From Amycolatopsis sp. A133 (lineage in GTDB: Bacteria; Actinomycetota; Actinomycetes; Mycobacteriales; Pseudonocardiaceae): a stretch of DNA of 56,636 nucleotides. Of the stretch, positions 1 to 8,135 are shown in pieces. The first letter of the stretch is position 1. The number at the start of each line of letters is the position of its first letter. The notes below the pieces were generated by a model that worked only from the letters and a program-made list of their open reading frames with translations, was not told where the DNA came from and ran no database searches. Made by a program: the position numbers and the translations under genes. The stretch lies in assembly GCF_031082405.1 (NCBI RefSeq), contig NZ_JAVHJU010000054.1:23776-80411 (forward strand). Reading direction: 5' to 3'.

Positions 1-30
1 GCCCACCGCCGACAGCAGGTCCTCGGCGCG

Positions 31-58
31 CGGGTTCTAACCCGCTTTACCACTCACG
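31..58. repeat. Half copy of GTGAGTGGTAA-family palindrome
   Basis: This is the right arm and loop of the palindrome that is complete at 31919-31960 and 56595-56636. The short inner hairpin CGGGTTCTAACCCG (31-44) survives, followed by CTTTACCACTCACG. The left arm is replaced by unrelated sequence. It lies just past the 3' end of the TIGR03089 gene. Confidence 0.7.
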
Positions 59-79
59 CCCGGCCGCGGCAGACTGCGT

Positions 80-784
80 TCACGCCGGAAGGTTCGCCGT
101 GGTGCGTTCCGCGTCACGGCGGGCAGCCAGTTTCGCCGGGTCCGCGTTGCTCACGTGGACCAGGTGGGCGCCCGCGGCCAGCGGGACGAGCAGACCGTCG
201 AGGATGCCCTCCGGTCCGCTCCAGTCCCGTGTGGACAGCACCCGGTCGTTCGCGGTGAGGCCGAGTTTCGCCGCGCGGGCCCTCGCTTCGGTCAGCACCT
301 CGTCCACAGTGGACTCGAAGAGGGCGGCCGTGGTGCCGGGGATCGGGAAGAGCGGCCGGTACTGGTCGCCCGCCAGCCGTGCCTCGGTCAGGTAGTCGAA
401 CGCGCCGCCGCCCGGCGGCTCGGCGAGGCCGCGTCCCATCGGGTCCAGTGTCACGACGGCGGTGGCGGCCGCGCCGGTCGGTTCCGGATCGTCCGGCCCG
501 ACGAACGCCACCCGCGCGCCGGCGCCTTCGGTCACGACGCGCGCCCCGCACCACCACGCCCCGAGCAGCACGCCCGCCGTCTGCCAGTGCGCCGGGAGCT
601 GCACCGCCACGGCGTCGCCCGGTTCGACGTCGAACTCCTCGGTCAGCCAGTTGGCCGTTTTCGCCGCCCAGTTGGCGGTCGTCGCGACGGACAGCTCGAC
701 GCGGCTGCCCAGTTGGTCGTCGTAGTGGGTGATCAACGGTTGGGCGGCCGGCAGCGGGCGCAGCAGCTCGTCGGTCAGGCTCAT
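80..784 (-). CDS. TIGR03089 family protein (AMP-binding-like)
   Basis: This 234-residue protein resembles the actinobacterial TIGR03089 family, a shortened relative of acyl-CoA synthetases of unknown reaction. It carries an N-terminal segment like those enzymes (ANWLTEEFDVEPGDAVAVQL) but no full adenylate-forming catalytic domain. The frame extends upstream to 829, but the ATG at 784 is preferred: a TAGCCT -10 (792-797) sits 7 nt upstream, implying a nearly leaderless mRNA. From memory, mycobacteria also have this gene next to an LCP ligase gene (Rv3268/Rv3267), which supports a cell-wall context. Function is unknown. Confidence 0.8.
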   Translation of the reverse strand: MSLTDELLRPLPAAQPLITHYDDQLGSRVELSVATTANWAAKTANWLTEEFDVEPGDAVAVQLPAHWQTAGVLLGAWWCGARVVTEGAGARVAFVGPDDPEPTGAAATAVVTLDPMGRGLAEPPGGGAFDYLTEARLAGDQYRPLFPIPGTTAALFESTVDEVLTEARARAAKLGLTANDRVLSTRDWSGPEGILDGLLVPLAAGAHLVHVSNADPAKLAARRDAERTTANLPA

Positions 785-822
785 GTGGACAAGGCTAAAG
801 CGCGGACCACGCGGTGCGCCGG

Positions 823-868
823 TTGACACCGGATGGCGAACCTCAGTACGTTTGCTTTGAAAGCAAAC
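823..868 (+). promoter_or_regulatory. Promoter with dyad operator for the NmrA-type gene
   Basis: TTGACA (823-828) is followed after 18 nt by TACGTT (847-852). A 19-bp dyad, GTTTGCTTTGAAAGCAAAC (850-868), begins inside the -10 and covers the predicted start. This is where a repressor would act. No regulator gene is adjacent, so its cognate protein is unknown. Confidence 0.6.
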
Positions 869-891
869 TTATTCTGGACGCTGGGGGATAC

Positions 892-1728
892 ATGACGATT
901 CTCGTCACCGGGGCCACGGGACACGTCGGGCGCGCGGTGGTCGACGCGCTCGTCGCCGCAGGTCAGGAGGTCCGTGCGTCGAGCCGCGACACTGCGAGGC
1001 TCGACGTTCCGGACGGCGTGTCGAAGGTGCGCGCGGACCTGGAGGACGCCTCGACGCTGGAGCCGGCGCTCGACGGCGTCTCCGCAGTCTTCCTGTACAC
1101 GCGGCCGCAGGGGATCGACGGCTTCGTGAAGGCCGCCGAAGCGGCCGGGGTGCGGCACGTCGTGCTGCTGTCCTCGGCCGCGACGCTCGAACCGGATGCC
1201 GCGCAGAGCCGGATCGCGGGACTGCACCGCGCGGTCGAGCAGGCCCTGGCCGCGGGGTCGTTCGCTTCGACGGCGTTGAACCCGGGCGCGTTCGCGACGA
1301 ACACGCTGGGCTGGCGCGCGGACGTCGCGGAGGGAGTGGTCCGCACGGCGTACCCGGACTCGCGGATCGGGGCGATCCACGAGCGGGACATCGCCGACGT
1401 AGCCGCCCGGATCCTGATCGACGGCTCGCACGACGGGGAGTCGCTCGCGCTGACGGGCCCGGAGCCCCTTTCGTTCCGGGAGCAGGCCGAGGTGCTCGCG
1501 GACGTCCTCGGCCGGCCGTTGCGGGTCGAGGAACTGACGGAGGACCAGGCGATCGAGCGCATGCTGGCGCTGGGCTGGCCGCCGGACGTGCCGAAGTCGG
1601 TCCTCGGGGCCTGGGCCCGGACGTCGCGCGAGCCGTCGCTGGTGACGGACCTGGTGCGCGAGGTGACGGGCAACCCGCCGCGCAAGTTCCACCAGTGGGC
1701 CGAGGACCACCGCACCGACTTCGCCTGA
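892..1728 (+). CDS. NmrA-like NAD(P)-binding SDR oxidoreductase
   Basis: The 278-residue protein starts with an atypical short-chain dehydrogenase Rossmann motif (TGATGHVGRAV, about residues 6-16). It resembles NmrA/NAD(P)H:quinone oxidoreductase 2-type proteins, which bind NAD(P) and act as reductases or redox sensors; the substrate cannot be read from sequence. A longer in-frame start at 814 is rejected because ATG 892 has the GGGGGA ribosome site and lies just after the promoter and dyad at 823-868. The gene is divergent from the TIGR03089 gene and convergent with the LCP genes. Confidence 0.85.
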   Translation: MTILVTGATGHVGRAVVDALVAAGQEVRASSRDTARLDVPDGVSKVRADLEDASTLEPALDGVSAVFLYTRPQGIDGFVKAAEAAGVRHVVLLSSAATLEPDAAQSRIAGLHRAVEQALAAGSFASTALNPGAFATNTLGWRADVAEGVVRTAYPDSRIGAIHERDIADVAARILIDGSHDGESLALTGPEPLSFREQAEVLADVLGRPLRVEELTEDQAIERMLALGWPPDVPKSVLGAWARTSREPSLVTDLVREVTGNPPRKFHQWAEDHRTDFA

Positions 1729-1736
1729 CGAGGGGC

Positions 1737-1760
1737 CCGAGCTTTCACGTGAAAGCTCGG
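1737..1760. repeat. FHVKA-family palindrome
   Basis: A perfect 24-bp palindrome with core AGCTTTCACGTGAAAGCT lies 9 nt after the NmrA-type gene, between convergent genes. It is probably one of several bidirectional terminators here. Confidence 0.85.
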
Positions 1761-1768
1761 CTTCGAGG

Positions 1769-1837
1769 GCGTCACTTTCGTAGGGAAAGTGACGCTTGGA
1801 GGGGGTGGGGGCGTCACTTCGTAGGGAAAGTGGCGCC
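1769..1837. terminator. Two hairpins of the CACTTTCGTAGGGAAAGTG family
   Basis: The first hairpin (1769-1795) has 11-bp perfect arms, GCGTCACTTTC and GAAAGTGACGC, around loop GTAGG. The second (1810-1837) is a degenerate copy with one G-T mismatch. Both lie between the convergent NmrA-type and LCP genes, so bidirectional termination is the likely role. Confidence 0.7.
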
Positions 1838-1842
1838 TCTGG

Positions 1843-3099
1843 TCAGTTGACGCAGGGGGCGTCGGGGGCGGCTTGGAGCAGGGGGGCCGAGGCGGCGGGG
1901 GCGGAGCCGCCGCCTGATGGGGGCTGGGTGGCCGGGCGGCCTGCCAACGCTGCCACGAAGTCGCGGACCGACTTCGGGTCGATCTGGACGATGCTCTGGC
2001 CGTCCTCGCTGCGGCCGTTGGCCGTTATCACCGGGATCGTGGCGAACGCCAGGTTGCCCGAGGCGATGCCCTTGGCCTGCTGGGCGAACTGCAGCAGGTC
2101 GAGGCCCGGGTCGAGGGTCAACGACCGGTGGACCGCGTCCATCAGGTCGTTGAGCGTGCCCGGGCTGGCCAGCGTGCCCGCCGACAGCACCTGGTGCAAC
2201 GCCGACGACAGGAACGCCTGCTGCCGCACGATCCGGTCCAGGTCGCCGCGCGGCAGGTTCTTGCGCTGCCGGACGAACGACAGCGCCTCGCCGCCCGAGA
2301 CCGTCTGCTCGCCGCGGCGGAAGTTCGCCCCCGAGTCCTTGTCCTCGGTCGCGTGGTTCAAGCACACCTTGACCCCGCCGAGCGCCTCGGTCAGCAGGTA
2401 GAAACCCAGCAGGTTGATCTCGGCGTAGTGGTCGATCCGCACCTGCGTCAGGTCCTGCAGCGCCTGCACCAGCACCCGGCGGCCCTCGGTGTCGGAATCA
2501 CGCTCGATCTTCGCCTGGTCGCGCTCGCCCTGCCCGCGCAACGCCTGCGCGAAGTGCGCCTTCGCGATGCCGTACGCCGAGTTGATCTTCGCCTGGCCCC
2601 GGCCCGGGACGGCCGTCCACGTGTCGCGCGGGATCGAGACCGCCGACGGCTTGGCGCCGTTCTTCGGCACCCGCAGCAGGATCATCGTGTCGGTGTTCAC
2701 CGCGCCGTTGTTGGCTTCCGTGCGCAGCTGCCGCAGCACCCGCGCCGGCAGCGCGTTGCCCTGGGCGTCCGTGCGCGCGTCGCTGCCGACGAGCAGGATG
2801 TCGTCCGCGCCGTCGTCCGCGGGCGGCGGTGCGGGCTCGCCGGCGCGCGGGGTCAGCGCGTCGGTCGTCGGGACCGTGCTCTGGAGCTGGTCCTTGGTGA
2901 CGTAGGCGTAGCCGCTGGCGCCGAGCGCGAGCACGGACACCAGGCCGACCGCGACCCGGCGGGTCACCCGCCCCGCGCGGCGCACCCGCGAAGGCGCGGC
3001 CGGGGAACCCGCCGGCCGGGGGAACGGCGACGGTTTGAACTCGTCGCTCTCCGTCACCGGATCGGCGGTCTTCTCCGGTTTTTCCTGGTCCGCTGCCAC
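1843..3099 (-). CDS. LytR-CpsA-Psr (LCP) family protein, short form
   Basis: This 418-residue LCP phosphotransferase probably attaches an undecaprenyl/decaprenyl-linked glycopolymer (arabinogalactan in relatives) to peptidoglycan outside the membrane. It has a Pro-rich cytoplasmic N-terminus, one transmembrane helix (VAVGLVSVLALGASGYAYV), and LCP motifs DILLVGSDAR, NTDTMILLRV, AVSIPRDTW and SFVRQRKNLPRGDLDRIVRQQ. It lacks the LytR_C domain of its upstream paralogue but shares its PCVN C-terminus. GTG 3099 is chosen because of the GGGGGAGGAAGG ribosome site; the longer ORF would overlap the next gene. The gap to that gene is 37 nt, suggesting an operon. Confidence 0.9.
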   Translation of the reverse strand: MAADQEKPEKTADPVTESDEFKPSPFPRPAGSPAAPSRVRRAGRVTRRVAVGLVSVLALGASGYAYVTKDQLQSTVPTTDALTPRAGEPAPPPADDGADDILLVGSDARTDAQGNALPARVLRQLRTEANNGAVNTDTMILLRVPKNGAKPSAVSIPRDTWTAVPGRGQAKINSAYGIAKAHFAQALRGQGERDQAKIERDSDTEGRRVLVQALQDLTQVRIDHYAEINLLGFYLLTEALGGVKVCLNHATEDKDSGANFRRGEQTVSGGEALSFVRQRKNLPRGDLDRIVRQQAFLSSALHQVLSAGTLASPGTLNDLMDAVHRSLTLDPGLDLLQFAQQAKGIASGNLAFATIPVITANGRSEDGQSIVQIDPKSVRDFVAALAGRPATQPPSGGGSAPAASAPLLQAAPDAPCVN

Positions 3100-3136
3100 G
3101 CTGGCCTTCCTCCCCCGAACACCCTGCGTACGCAGT

Positions 3137-4675
3137 CTAGTTGACGCAGGGGACGTCGCCCGCCGTGATCGGCGGCGCGGCGGGGGTGGAAGCCGTCGAG
3201 GGCACGGCCGGCGGCTTCGCGGCCGTCGACGTCGGCGCGCCACCGGCGCCGGCGGCGGAGTTCCGGAAGTCCTTGCCCAGCAGCACGCGCACGTGCCCGG
3301 CGGGGACGTCCCGGTCCGGCTCGGCCTGCACTCCGGCGCCCAGCGCCTGCTTGACCAGCTCGAGCGCGGTGCCGTCGGCCGGGTTGTACCGGACGACGGT
3401 GCTGTTGCGGGTGCTCAGCCGCTGGTCGGCGGCCAGCGTGAAGCCCTTGCCCTGCAGCATCGTGTGCGTCTGGCCGGCCACCGACGGCGATCCCGAGCCG
3501 TCGAACAGCTCGACCGTGACGGCCTTCGCGCCGGGCAGCTGCGCCGACGTCGGTGCCGCCGGGGTGTCCCCGTCCGAGGTCAGCCGCGCCACCTCGGCCG
3601 CCACCTGGGCCGGGTCGACGCGCAGCACGTCGGCGCCCCCGATGGTCGCGTTGCCGAGGGTCGGGATGGTGCGGAACTCGATGTTGCCGCCGCTCAGGCC
3701 GCGCATCTGCTCGGCGAACTCCGTCAGGTCCCAGCCCTGGGACACCACGACGGACTTCTTCACCGCCGAGACCAGGTCGGCGATCTTCGCCGGGCTGGTC
3801 AGCACGTCGGTCGAAATCACCTTGCGGGCCAGCCCGGACAGGAACGCCTGCTGGCGGGCGATCCGGTCGAGGTCGTAGTTGGGCAGGCCGTAGCGCTGCC
3901 GGACGAACGCGAGCGCCTGCACGCCTTCGATCGTCTGCCGCCCGCCCGGCAGGTCCACGCCGGACTTCACTTCCTTGACCGGCCCCTTGAGGCAGACTTC
4001 GACGCCGCCGATCGACTTGGTGATCTCGTAGAAGCTCGCCAGGTTGACCTCGGCGTAGCGGTCGATCATGCCCGGCTTGCCGATGAACTTCTCGAGCGTG
4101 GCGATGAGGTTCTTCCGCCCGGCGACCTTCGCCTGCGCGTCGGCTTCCTTGAGGTCGGTCATGCCCTGGCGCTGCAACGTTTTGTAAGTGTCCGTGTACG
4201 CGTAGACGAACGCGCTGTTGAGCTTGTGCTTGCCGAAGCCGCCGGTCAGCTCCACCCACGAGTCGCGGGGGAAGGAGATCGCGATCGCGTGCTTCCCGTT
4301 CTGGGGGATGTGCACGAGGATCATCGTGTCGGTGTTCAGTTCGCCGTCGGAGACGCCGGCGTGCAGCATGTCCAGCACCTCGCGGGGCAGCGGGTTGCCC
4401 TGCGCGTCGGTGCGGCTGTCCTGGCCGACCAGGAGGATGTCGATCGCGCCGTCGAGCGGCTTGGCGTGCGCCTCGGTGTCGGCGAAGACGTTCGTGGTGG
4501 TCAGGCCGGTGTTCGGGTCGCCGATGAACTGCCAGCCGTACCAGGTCAGGGCCAGGACGACCACCGACAGCAGGGAAAGCACGACCTTGCCGCCGCGGCG
4601 GGCGAAGACCGCGGCGCCGTGGCTGGTGTCCTGCCTCCGGCGTGCCGGGATGGTCGGCGCAGCCTGTTCGGTCAC
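3137..4675 (-). CDS. LytR-CpsA-Psr family ligase with LytR_C domain
   Basis: This 512-residue LCP protein is the likely orthologue of mycobacterial Lcp1 (Rv3267), which links arabinogalactan to peptidoglycan. It has an N-terminal transmembrane helix (VVLSLLSVVVLALTWYGW), the extracellular LCP domain (IDILLVGQDSRTD, NTDTMILVHI, AISFPRDSW, FVRQRYGLPNYDLDRIARQQ), then a C-terminal LytR_C domain (about 385-480) and a Thr/Pro/Ala-rich tail ending PCVN. The GTG start at 4675 is preceded by GGGGAGGAAG. It is first in the LCP pair and divergent from rmlB, whose dTDP-rhamnose pathway supplies the linker sugar, so ligase and substrate genes are neighbours. Confidence 0.93.
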   Translation of the reverse strand: MTEQAAPTIPARRRQDTSHGAAVFARRGGKVVLSLLSVVVLALTWYGWQFIGDPNTGLTTTNVFADTEAHAKPLDGAIDILLVGQDSRTDAQGNPLPREVLDMLHAGVSDGELNTDTMILVHIPQNGKHAIAISFPRDSWVELTGGFGKHKLNSAFVYAYTDTYKTLQRQGMTDLKEADAQAKVAGRKNLIATLEKFIGKPGMIDRYAEVNLASFYEITKSIGGVEVCLKGPVKEVKSGVDLPGGRQTIEGVQALAFVRQRYGLPNYDLDRIARQQAFLSGLARKVISTDVLTSPAKIADLVSAVKKSVVVSQGWDLTEFAEQMRGLSGGNIEFRTIPTLGNATIGGADVLRVDPAQVAAEVARLTSDGDTPAAPTSAQLPGAKAVTVELFDGSGSPSVAGQTHTMLQGKGFTLAADQRLSTRNSTVVRYNPADGTALELVKQALGAGVQAEPDRDVPAGHVRVLLGKDFRNSAAGAGGAPTSTAAKPPAVPSTASTPAAPPITAGDVPCVN

Positions 4676-4814
4676 GCGCTTCCTCCCCTGTGAACCCCGT
4701 GCTTCCCCCAGGACACCTGTGTGTCTCCACCGCAGACTCTACTGAGGGTGTTGTGGGACCTCCGTAGGCTGGGGGCGGATTGCCCCGCCCGGGGGCGTGC
4801 GGAAAGGCGGGAAG

Positions 4815-5804
4815 ATGCGGGTTCTGGTCACCGGTGGTGCCGGCTTCATCGGGTCGCACTACGTCCGGCAGGTGCTGACCGGCGCCTACCCGGCGTTGGA
4901 CGACGCCGAGGTGGTCGTGCTGGACAAACTCACCTACGCGGGCAACGAGGCCAACCTGGCCCCGGTCGCCGCCGACCCGCGGCTCGAGTTCGTCCGCGGC
5001 GACATCTGCGACACCGCGCTGGTCGCCGACGTCGTGCGCGGGATCGACCTCGTCGTGCACTTCGCCGCCGAGTCGCATGTGGACCGCTCGATCCTCGGCG
5101 CCGCCGACTTCGTGCTGACGAACGTGCTGGGCACGCAGAACCTGCTGCAGGCCGCGCTGGAAGCGGGGGTGGGCAAGTTCGTGCACGTGTCCACCGACGA
5201 GGTGTACGGCTCGATCGAGCACGGTTCGTGGACCGAAGACCACGTGCTGGAGCCGAACTCGCCGTACTCGGCGTCGAAGGCGTCGGCCGACCTGGTGGCG
5301 CGGTCGTTCTTCCGCACCCACGGGCTGCCGGTGTGCATCACCCGGTGTTCCAACAACTACGGTCCGTACCAGTTCCCGGAAAAGGTCATCCCGCTGTTCG
5401 TCACCAACCTGCTCGACGGGCGGAAGGTGCCGCTCTACGGCGACGGGCTCAACGTCCGTGACTGGCTGCACGTGGACGACCACTGCCACGGCATCCAGCT
5501 GGTCGCCGAGTCGGGGCGGCCGGGCGAGATCTACAACATCGGCGGCGGCACCGAGCTCACCAACCGCGAGCTGACGGAGAAGCTGCTGGCCGCGGTGGGG
5601 GCGGGCTGGGACCGCGTCGAGCCGGTCGAGGACCGCAAGGGCCACGACCGCCGGTACTCGGTGGACATCACGAAGATCGGCGAAGAGCTGGGGTACGCTC
5701 CGCGCGTGTCCTTCGAGGACGGTCTGGCCGCGACAGTGGCCTGGTACACCGACAACCGCGCGTGGTGGGAACCGCTGGCCGAGCGGGCCGCGCTGAAGAA
5801 GTAG
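4815..5804 (+). CDS. rmlB: dTDP-glucose 4,6-dehydratase
   Basis: RmlB/RfbB converts dTDP-glucose to dTDP-4-keto-6-deoxyglucose, the second step of dTDP-L-rhamnose synthesis. The 329-residue extended SDR shows the NAD motif TGGAGFIGSHYV, the STDEVYG segment, the catalytic YSASKA and the RCSNNYGPYQFPEK block typical of the family. An in-frame GTG at 4797 exists, but ATG 4815 has the ribosome site AAAGGCGGG directly upstream. rmlD follows after 9 nt, so the two are co-transcribed. rmlA and rmlC are not in this window. Confidence 0.96.
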   Translation: MRVLVTGGAGFIGSHYVRQVLTGAYPALDDAEVVVLDKLTYAGNEANLAPVAADPRLEFVRGDICDTALVADVVRGIDLVVHFAAESHVDRSILGAADFVLTNVLGTQNLLQAALEAGVGKFVHVSTDEVYGSIEHGSWTEDHVLEPNSPYSASKASADLVARSFFRTHGLPVCITRCSNNYGPYQFPEKVIPLFVTNLLDGRKVPLYGDGLNVRDWLHVDDHCHGIQLVAESGRPGEIYNIGGGTELTNRELTEKLLAAVGAGWDRVEPVEDRKGHDRRYSVDITKIGEELGYAPRVSFEDGLAATVAWYTDNRAWWEPLAERAALKK

Positions 5805-5813
5805 GGGTTTTCT

Positions 5814-6701
5814 GTGCGGCTGACGGTGCTCGTGCCCGGGGGTTCCGGGCAGCTCGGGCGGGATCTCGCCGCGCTGGCGTCCCCCGCGGTGGAGGTCGTG
5901 GCTCCGGGTTCTGCCGAACTGGACGTCACGTTGACCGGCCAGGTGCTGGCCTCGGTCGGGGCGCTGGCCGAGCGGGCGCGGGAAGCGGGTTCGGCGCCGG
6001 TCGTCGTCAACGCGGCGGCGTACACCGCGGTCGACGCGGCGGAGACGGACGAGGAACGCGCGTTCGCGGTGAACGCCGACGGGCCGCGGGTCCTGGCGGC
6101 GGCGTGCGCGGCGCGGCGGGTGCCGCTGATCCACGTGTCGACGGACTACGTGTTCCCGGGTGACGCTTCCCAGCCGTACGAGCCATCCGACGAGCTGGGT
6201 CCGCGGTCGGCGTACGGCCGGACGAAGGCGGCCGGGGAGGACGCGGTTCTCGGGTCGGGTGCGTCTTCGTGGGTGGTCCGGACCGCTTGGCTGTACGGGC
6301 GGTCCGGTTCGAACTTCGTGAAGACCATGGCGCGGCTGGAGTCCTCGCAGAAGACGCTGTCCGTTGTGGACGATCAGATCGGCGGTCCGACGTGGACGGC
6401 CGACCTGGCCGCGGGCCTGTTGGAGCTGGCTTCGCGCGTGGCGGCCGGGGACGGGCCGGAGCGGCGGATCCTGCACTGCACGAACGCGGGTGCGGTGAGC
6501 TGGTGCGGGTTCGCTCGCGCGATCTTCACGCACCTGGGGGCGGACCCGGAGCGCGTGCGGCCGTGCACGACGGCGGAGTTCCCGCGCCCGGCCGCGCGGC
6601 CGGCGTACTCGGTGCTGTCCCCGGCTTCGTGGAAAGAGGCATGGCTGACCCCGATGCGGCCGTGGGAAGAGGCACTGGACGCCTACTTCGCGGCCGAGTA
6701 G
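5814..6701 (+). CDS. rmlD: dTDP-4-dehydrorhamnose reductase
   Basis: RmlD/RfbD performs the last NADPH-dependent step to dTDP-L-rhamnose, the donor used by WbbL encoded at 15052. The 295-residue protein shows the Rossmann motif PGGSGQLGRDL, the STDYVF signature and the catalytic YGRTKAAGE. The GTG start is 9 nt behind rmlB, preceded by AGGGG. Length fits the family. Mycobacteria pair rmlD with wbbL; here nine kilobases of glycosyltransferase genes separate them. Confidence 0.95.
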   Translation: MRLTVLVPGGSGQLGRDLAALASPAVEVVAPGSAELDVTLTGQVLASVGALAERAREAGSAPVVVNAAAYTAVDAAETDEERAFAVNADGPRVLAAACAARRVPLIHVSTDYVFPGDASQPYEPSDELGPRSAYGRTKAAGEDAVLGSGASSWVVRTAWLYGRSGSNFVKTMARLESSQKTLSVVDDQIGGPTWTADLAAGLLELASRVAAGDGPERRILHCTNAGAVSWCGFARAIFTHLGADPERVRPCTTAEFPRPAARPAYSVLSPASWKEAWLTPMRPWEEALDAYFAAE

Positions 6702-6717
6702 CCCCGGGGCTCCCGGC
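6692..6717 (+). terminator. Possible terminator after rmlD
   Basis: AGCCCCGGGGCT (6700-6711) is flanked by outer GGCC/GGCC arms and overlaps the rmlD stop codon. There is no U-tract, which is common in actinobacterial terminators, so the call is weak. Confidence 0.3.
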
Positions 6718-6861
6718 CGTTAGTACAACGCCGGCCGCGCTTCTTCCGGCCGTGACGAAAACCCTGTCCGCACAACGTTTGCTCTGGTCACCCGCGCGGA
6801 TGCGCGGTTAACTTCGGAATCCCATGGGTCGTCCTCTTCCCGTTGATCCGAAAGGCAAGCC

Positions 6862-8085
6862 ATGTTGCGACAACCGCTGTGGCGCACCGGCGTGCTCATC
6901 GCGGCTTCCGCGGCCCTCCTGGCGACGGCCGCGGTGCCCGCCGAAGCCCTGGAACCGGCCGACGTGCCCGCGATCGGCGTTGACATCGGCCGCTTCCACC
7001 TGCCCATCAGCTGCGCGATCTCGCTGCCGGACCTCGGCGGCGCCAAGGTCTTCGACCTCGGGACCAGCGTCGACGTCCAGGGTGTCGTCGCCACCAGCCT
7101 GGGCCCCGGCCAGCAATTCTACCTGTCCCAGGGGTCCGGGGCCATCACGTTCCCGACCTGGCTGACCGGGCTCGCCGGCACGGTCGGCATCGACCGCGCC
7201 GACGCGACCGTGTCGCAGCTGTCGATCGGGGCCACCAACGCGACCCCGCCGAGCATCAACGTCACCGAAGCCCCGCAGACCATCAAGGACATCGTCATCA
7301 AACCCGGCGAGCCGCTGTCCGTCGGCCTGCCGCTGCAGGGCACGTTCGACGTCGGCCCGTACACCGCACCGCAGAGCGGGACCGTCACGCTCAAGTTCGA
7401 GCAGGCGGTCGCGCACGTGACCCTCAAGGCGTCGTGGGGGTTCCAGCTCAAGGTCGACGCCACGTGCAAACCGACCGGCGGCAACGCGTTGCTGACGATC
7501 GCCGTCGGCGGTCCGCCCGGTCAGCCGGTTTCGCTCATCCACGGCGCGCCGCTCAACTTCCCCGCGGTGGCACCGGGTTACCTGAACGGCATCATCAACG
7601 CGCCCTACCGGTGCTCCTTCGGCGGCGAACAGCTCGACGCGGGCATCGCGGTCGGCGGCACCATCCCGCTCACCGTGCCCCGGTCCGGCTCGATGTCGTT
7701 CACCGGCGCCTCCGGTGCGCTGACCATCCCGAAGGCCACCGTGAACAAGCTGCTGGACAAGGGGTTCTCCGGCAGCTTCGCGGGCCGGGTCACCGAGCTG
7801 AACCTAGTCGTGCGCGGCGGCACACCGGCGGTGCAGAACGTCGCGGCGAACCTGGGGATCCCGCCGACGCCGCTGGTCCGGGACAAGGACATCGTCCTCC
7901 CGCTGCCGTCGACCGGAACGCTGTCCGCCGGCCCGTTCCGGCCCGACGCCGGCGCGAGCAGCGTGGCCGTCTCGCTGGGCTCGGCAGCGGCGACGATCAC
8001 CTTCAACGGCAACGCGGGCGAGCTGCCGATCACCTGCGGTGCGCCGTCGCCGGAGGTCTACCTGGTGGAGAACCCGGTGACGTGA
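6862..8085 (+). CDS. Secreted beta-rich protein (DUF6801-like)
   Basis: This 407-residue exported protein has a Sec signal peptide (about residues 1-29, ending PAEA-LEP). Its mature part consists of repeated Gly/Thr/Pro-rich beta modules with spaced cysteines (ISCAIS, DATCKP, YRCSF, PITCG). It resembles actinobacterial surface proteins with DUF6801-type repeats; this assignment is from memory and tentative. No enzyme motif is visible. The ATG has AAAGG upstream. It stands alone between rmlD and convergent glycosyltransferases and may be a wall-associated structural protein. Confidence 0.75.
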   Translation: MLRQPLWRTGVLIAASAALLATAAVPAEALEPADVPAIGVDIGRFHLPISCAISLPDLGGAKVFDLGTSVDVQGVVATSLGPGQQFYLSQGSGAITFPTWLTGLAGTVGIDRADATVSQLSIGATNATPPSINVTEAPQTIKDIVIKPGEPLSVGLPLQGTFDVGPYTAPQSGTVTLKFEQAVAHVTLKASWGFQLKVDATCKPTGGNALLTIAVGGPPGQPVSLIHGAPLNFPAVAPGYLNGIINAPYRCSFGGEQLDAGIAVGGTIPLTVPRSGSMSFTGASGALTIPKATVNKLLDKGFSGSFAGRVTELNLVVRGGTPAVQNVAANLGIPPTPLVRDKDIVLPLPSTGTLSAGPFRPDAGASSVAVSLGSAAATITFNGNAGELPITCGAPSPEVYLVENPVT

Positions 8086-8092
8086 CCGACCT

Positions 8093-8119
8093 CGCGGCCC
8101 GGGCGACGCCCGGGCCGCG
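8093..8119. terminator. Strong bidirectional hairpin
   Basis: The 12-bp perfect arms CGCGGCCCGGGC and GCCCGGGCCGCG enclose the 3-nt loop GAC. It sits between the convergent secreted-protein and glycosyltransferase genes. Confidence 0.7.
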
Positions 8120-8135
8120 GTGGTCTCGGAGCGGG

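Noticed and set aside
3100..3243. Upstream extension of the short LCP gene
   Set aside because: Arg-rich low-complexity sequence overlapping the next gene; a good ribosome site supports GTG 3099.
3054..6533. Very long minus-strand open frame (1159 codons) across rmlB, rmlD and the LCP gene
   Set aside because: Low-complexity Arg/Gly/Pro product; antisense shadow of well-conserved genes caused by high GC.
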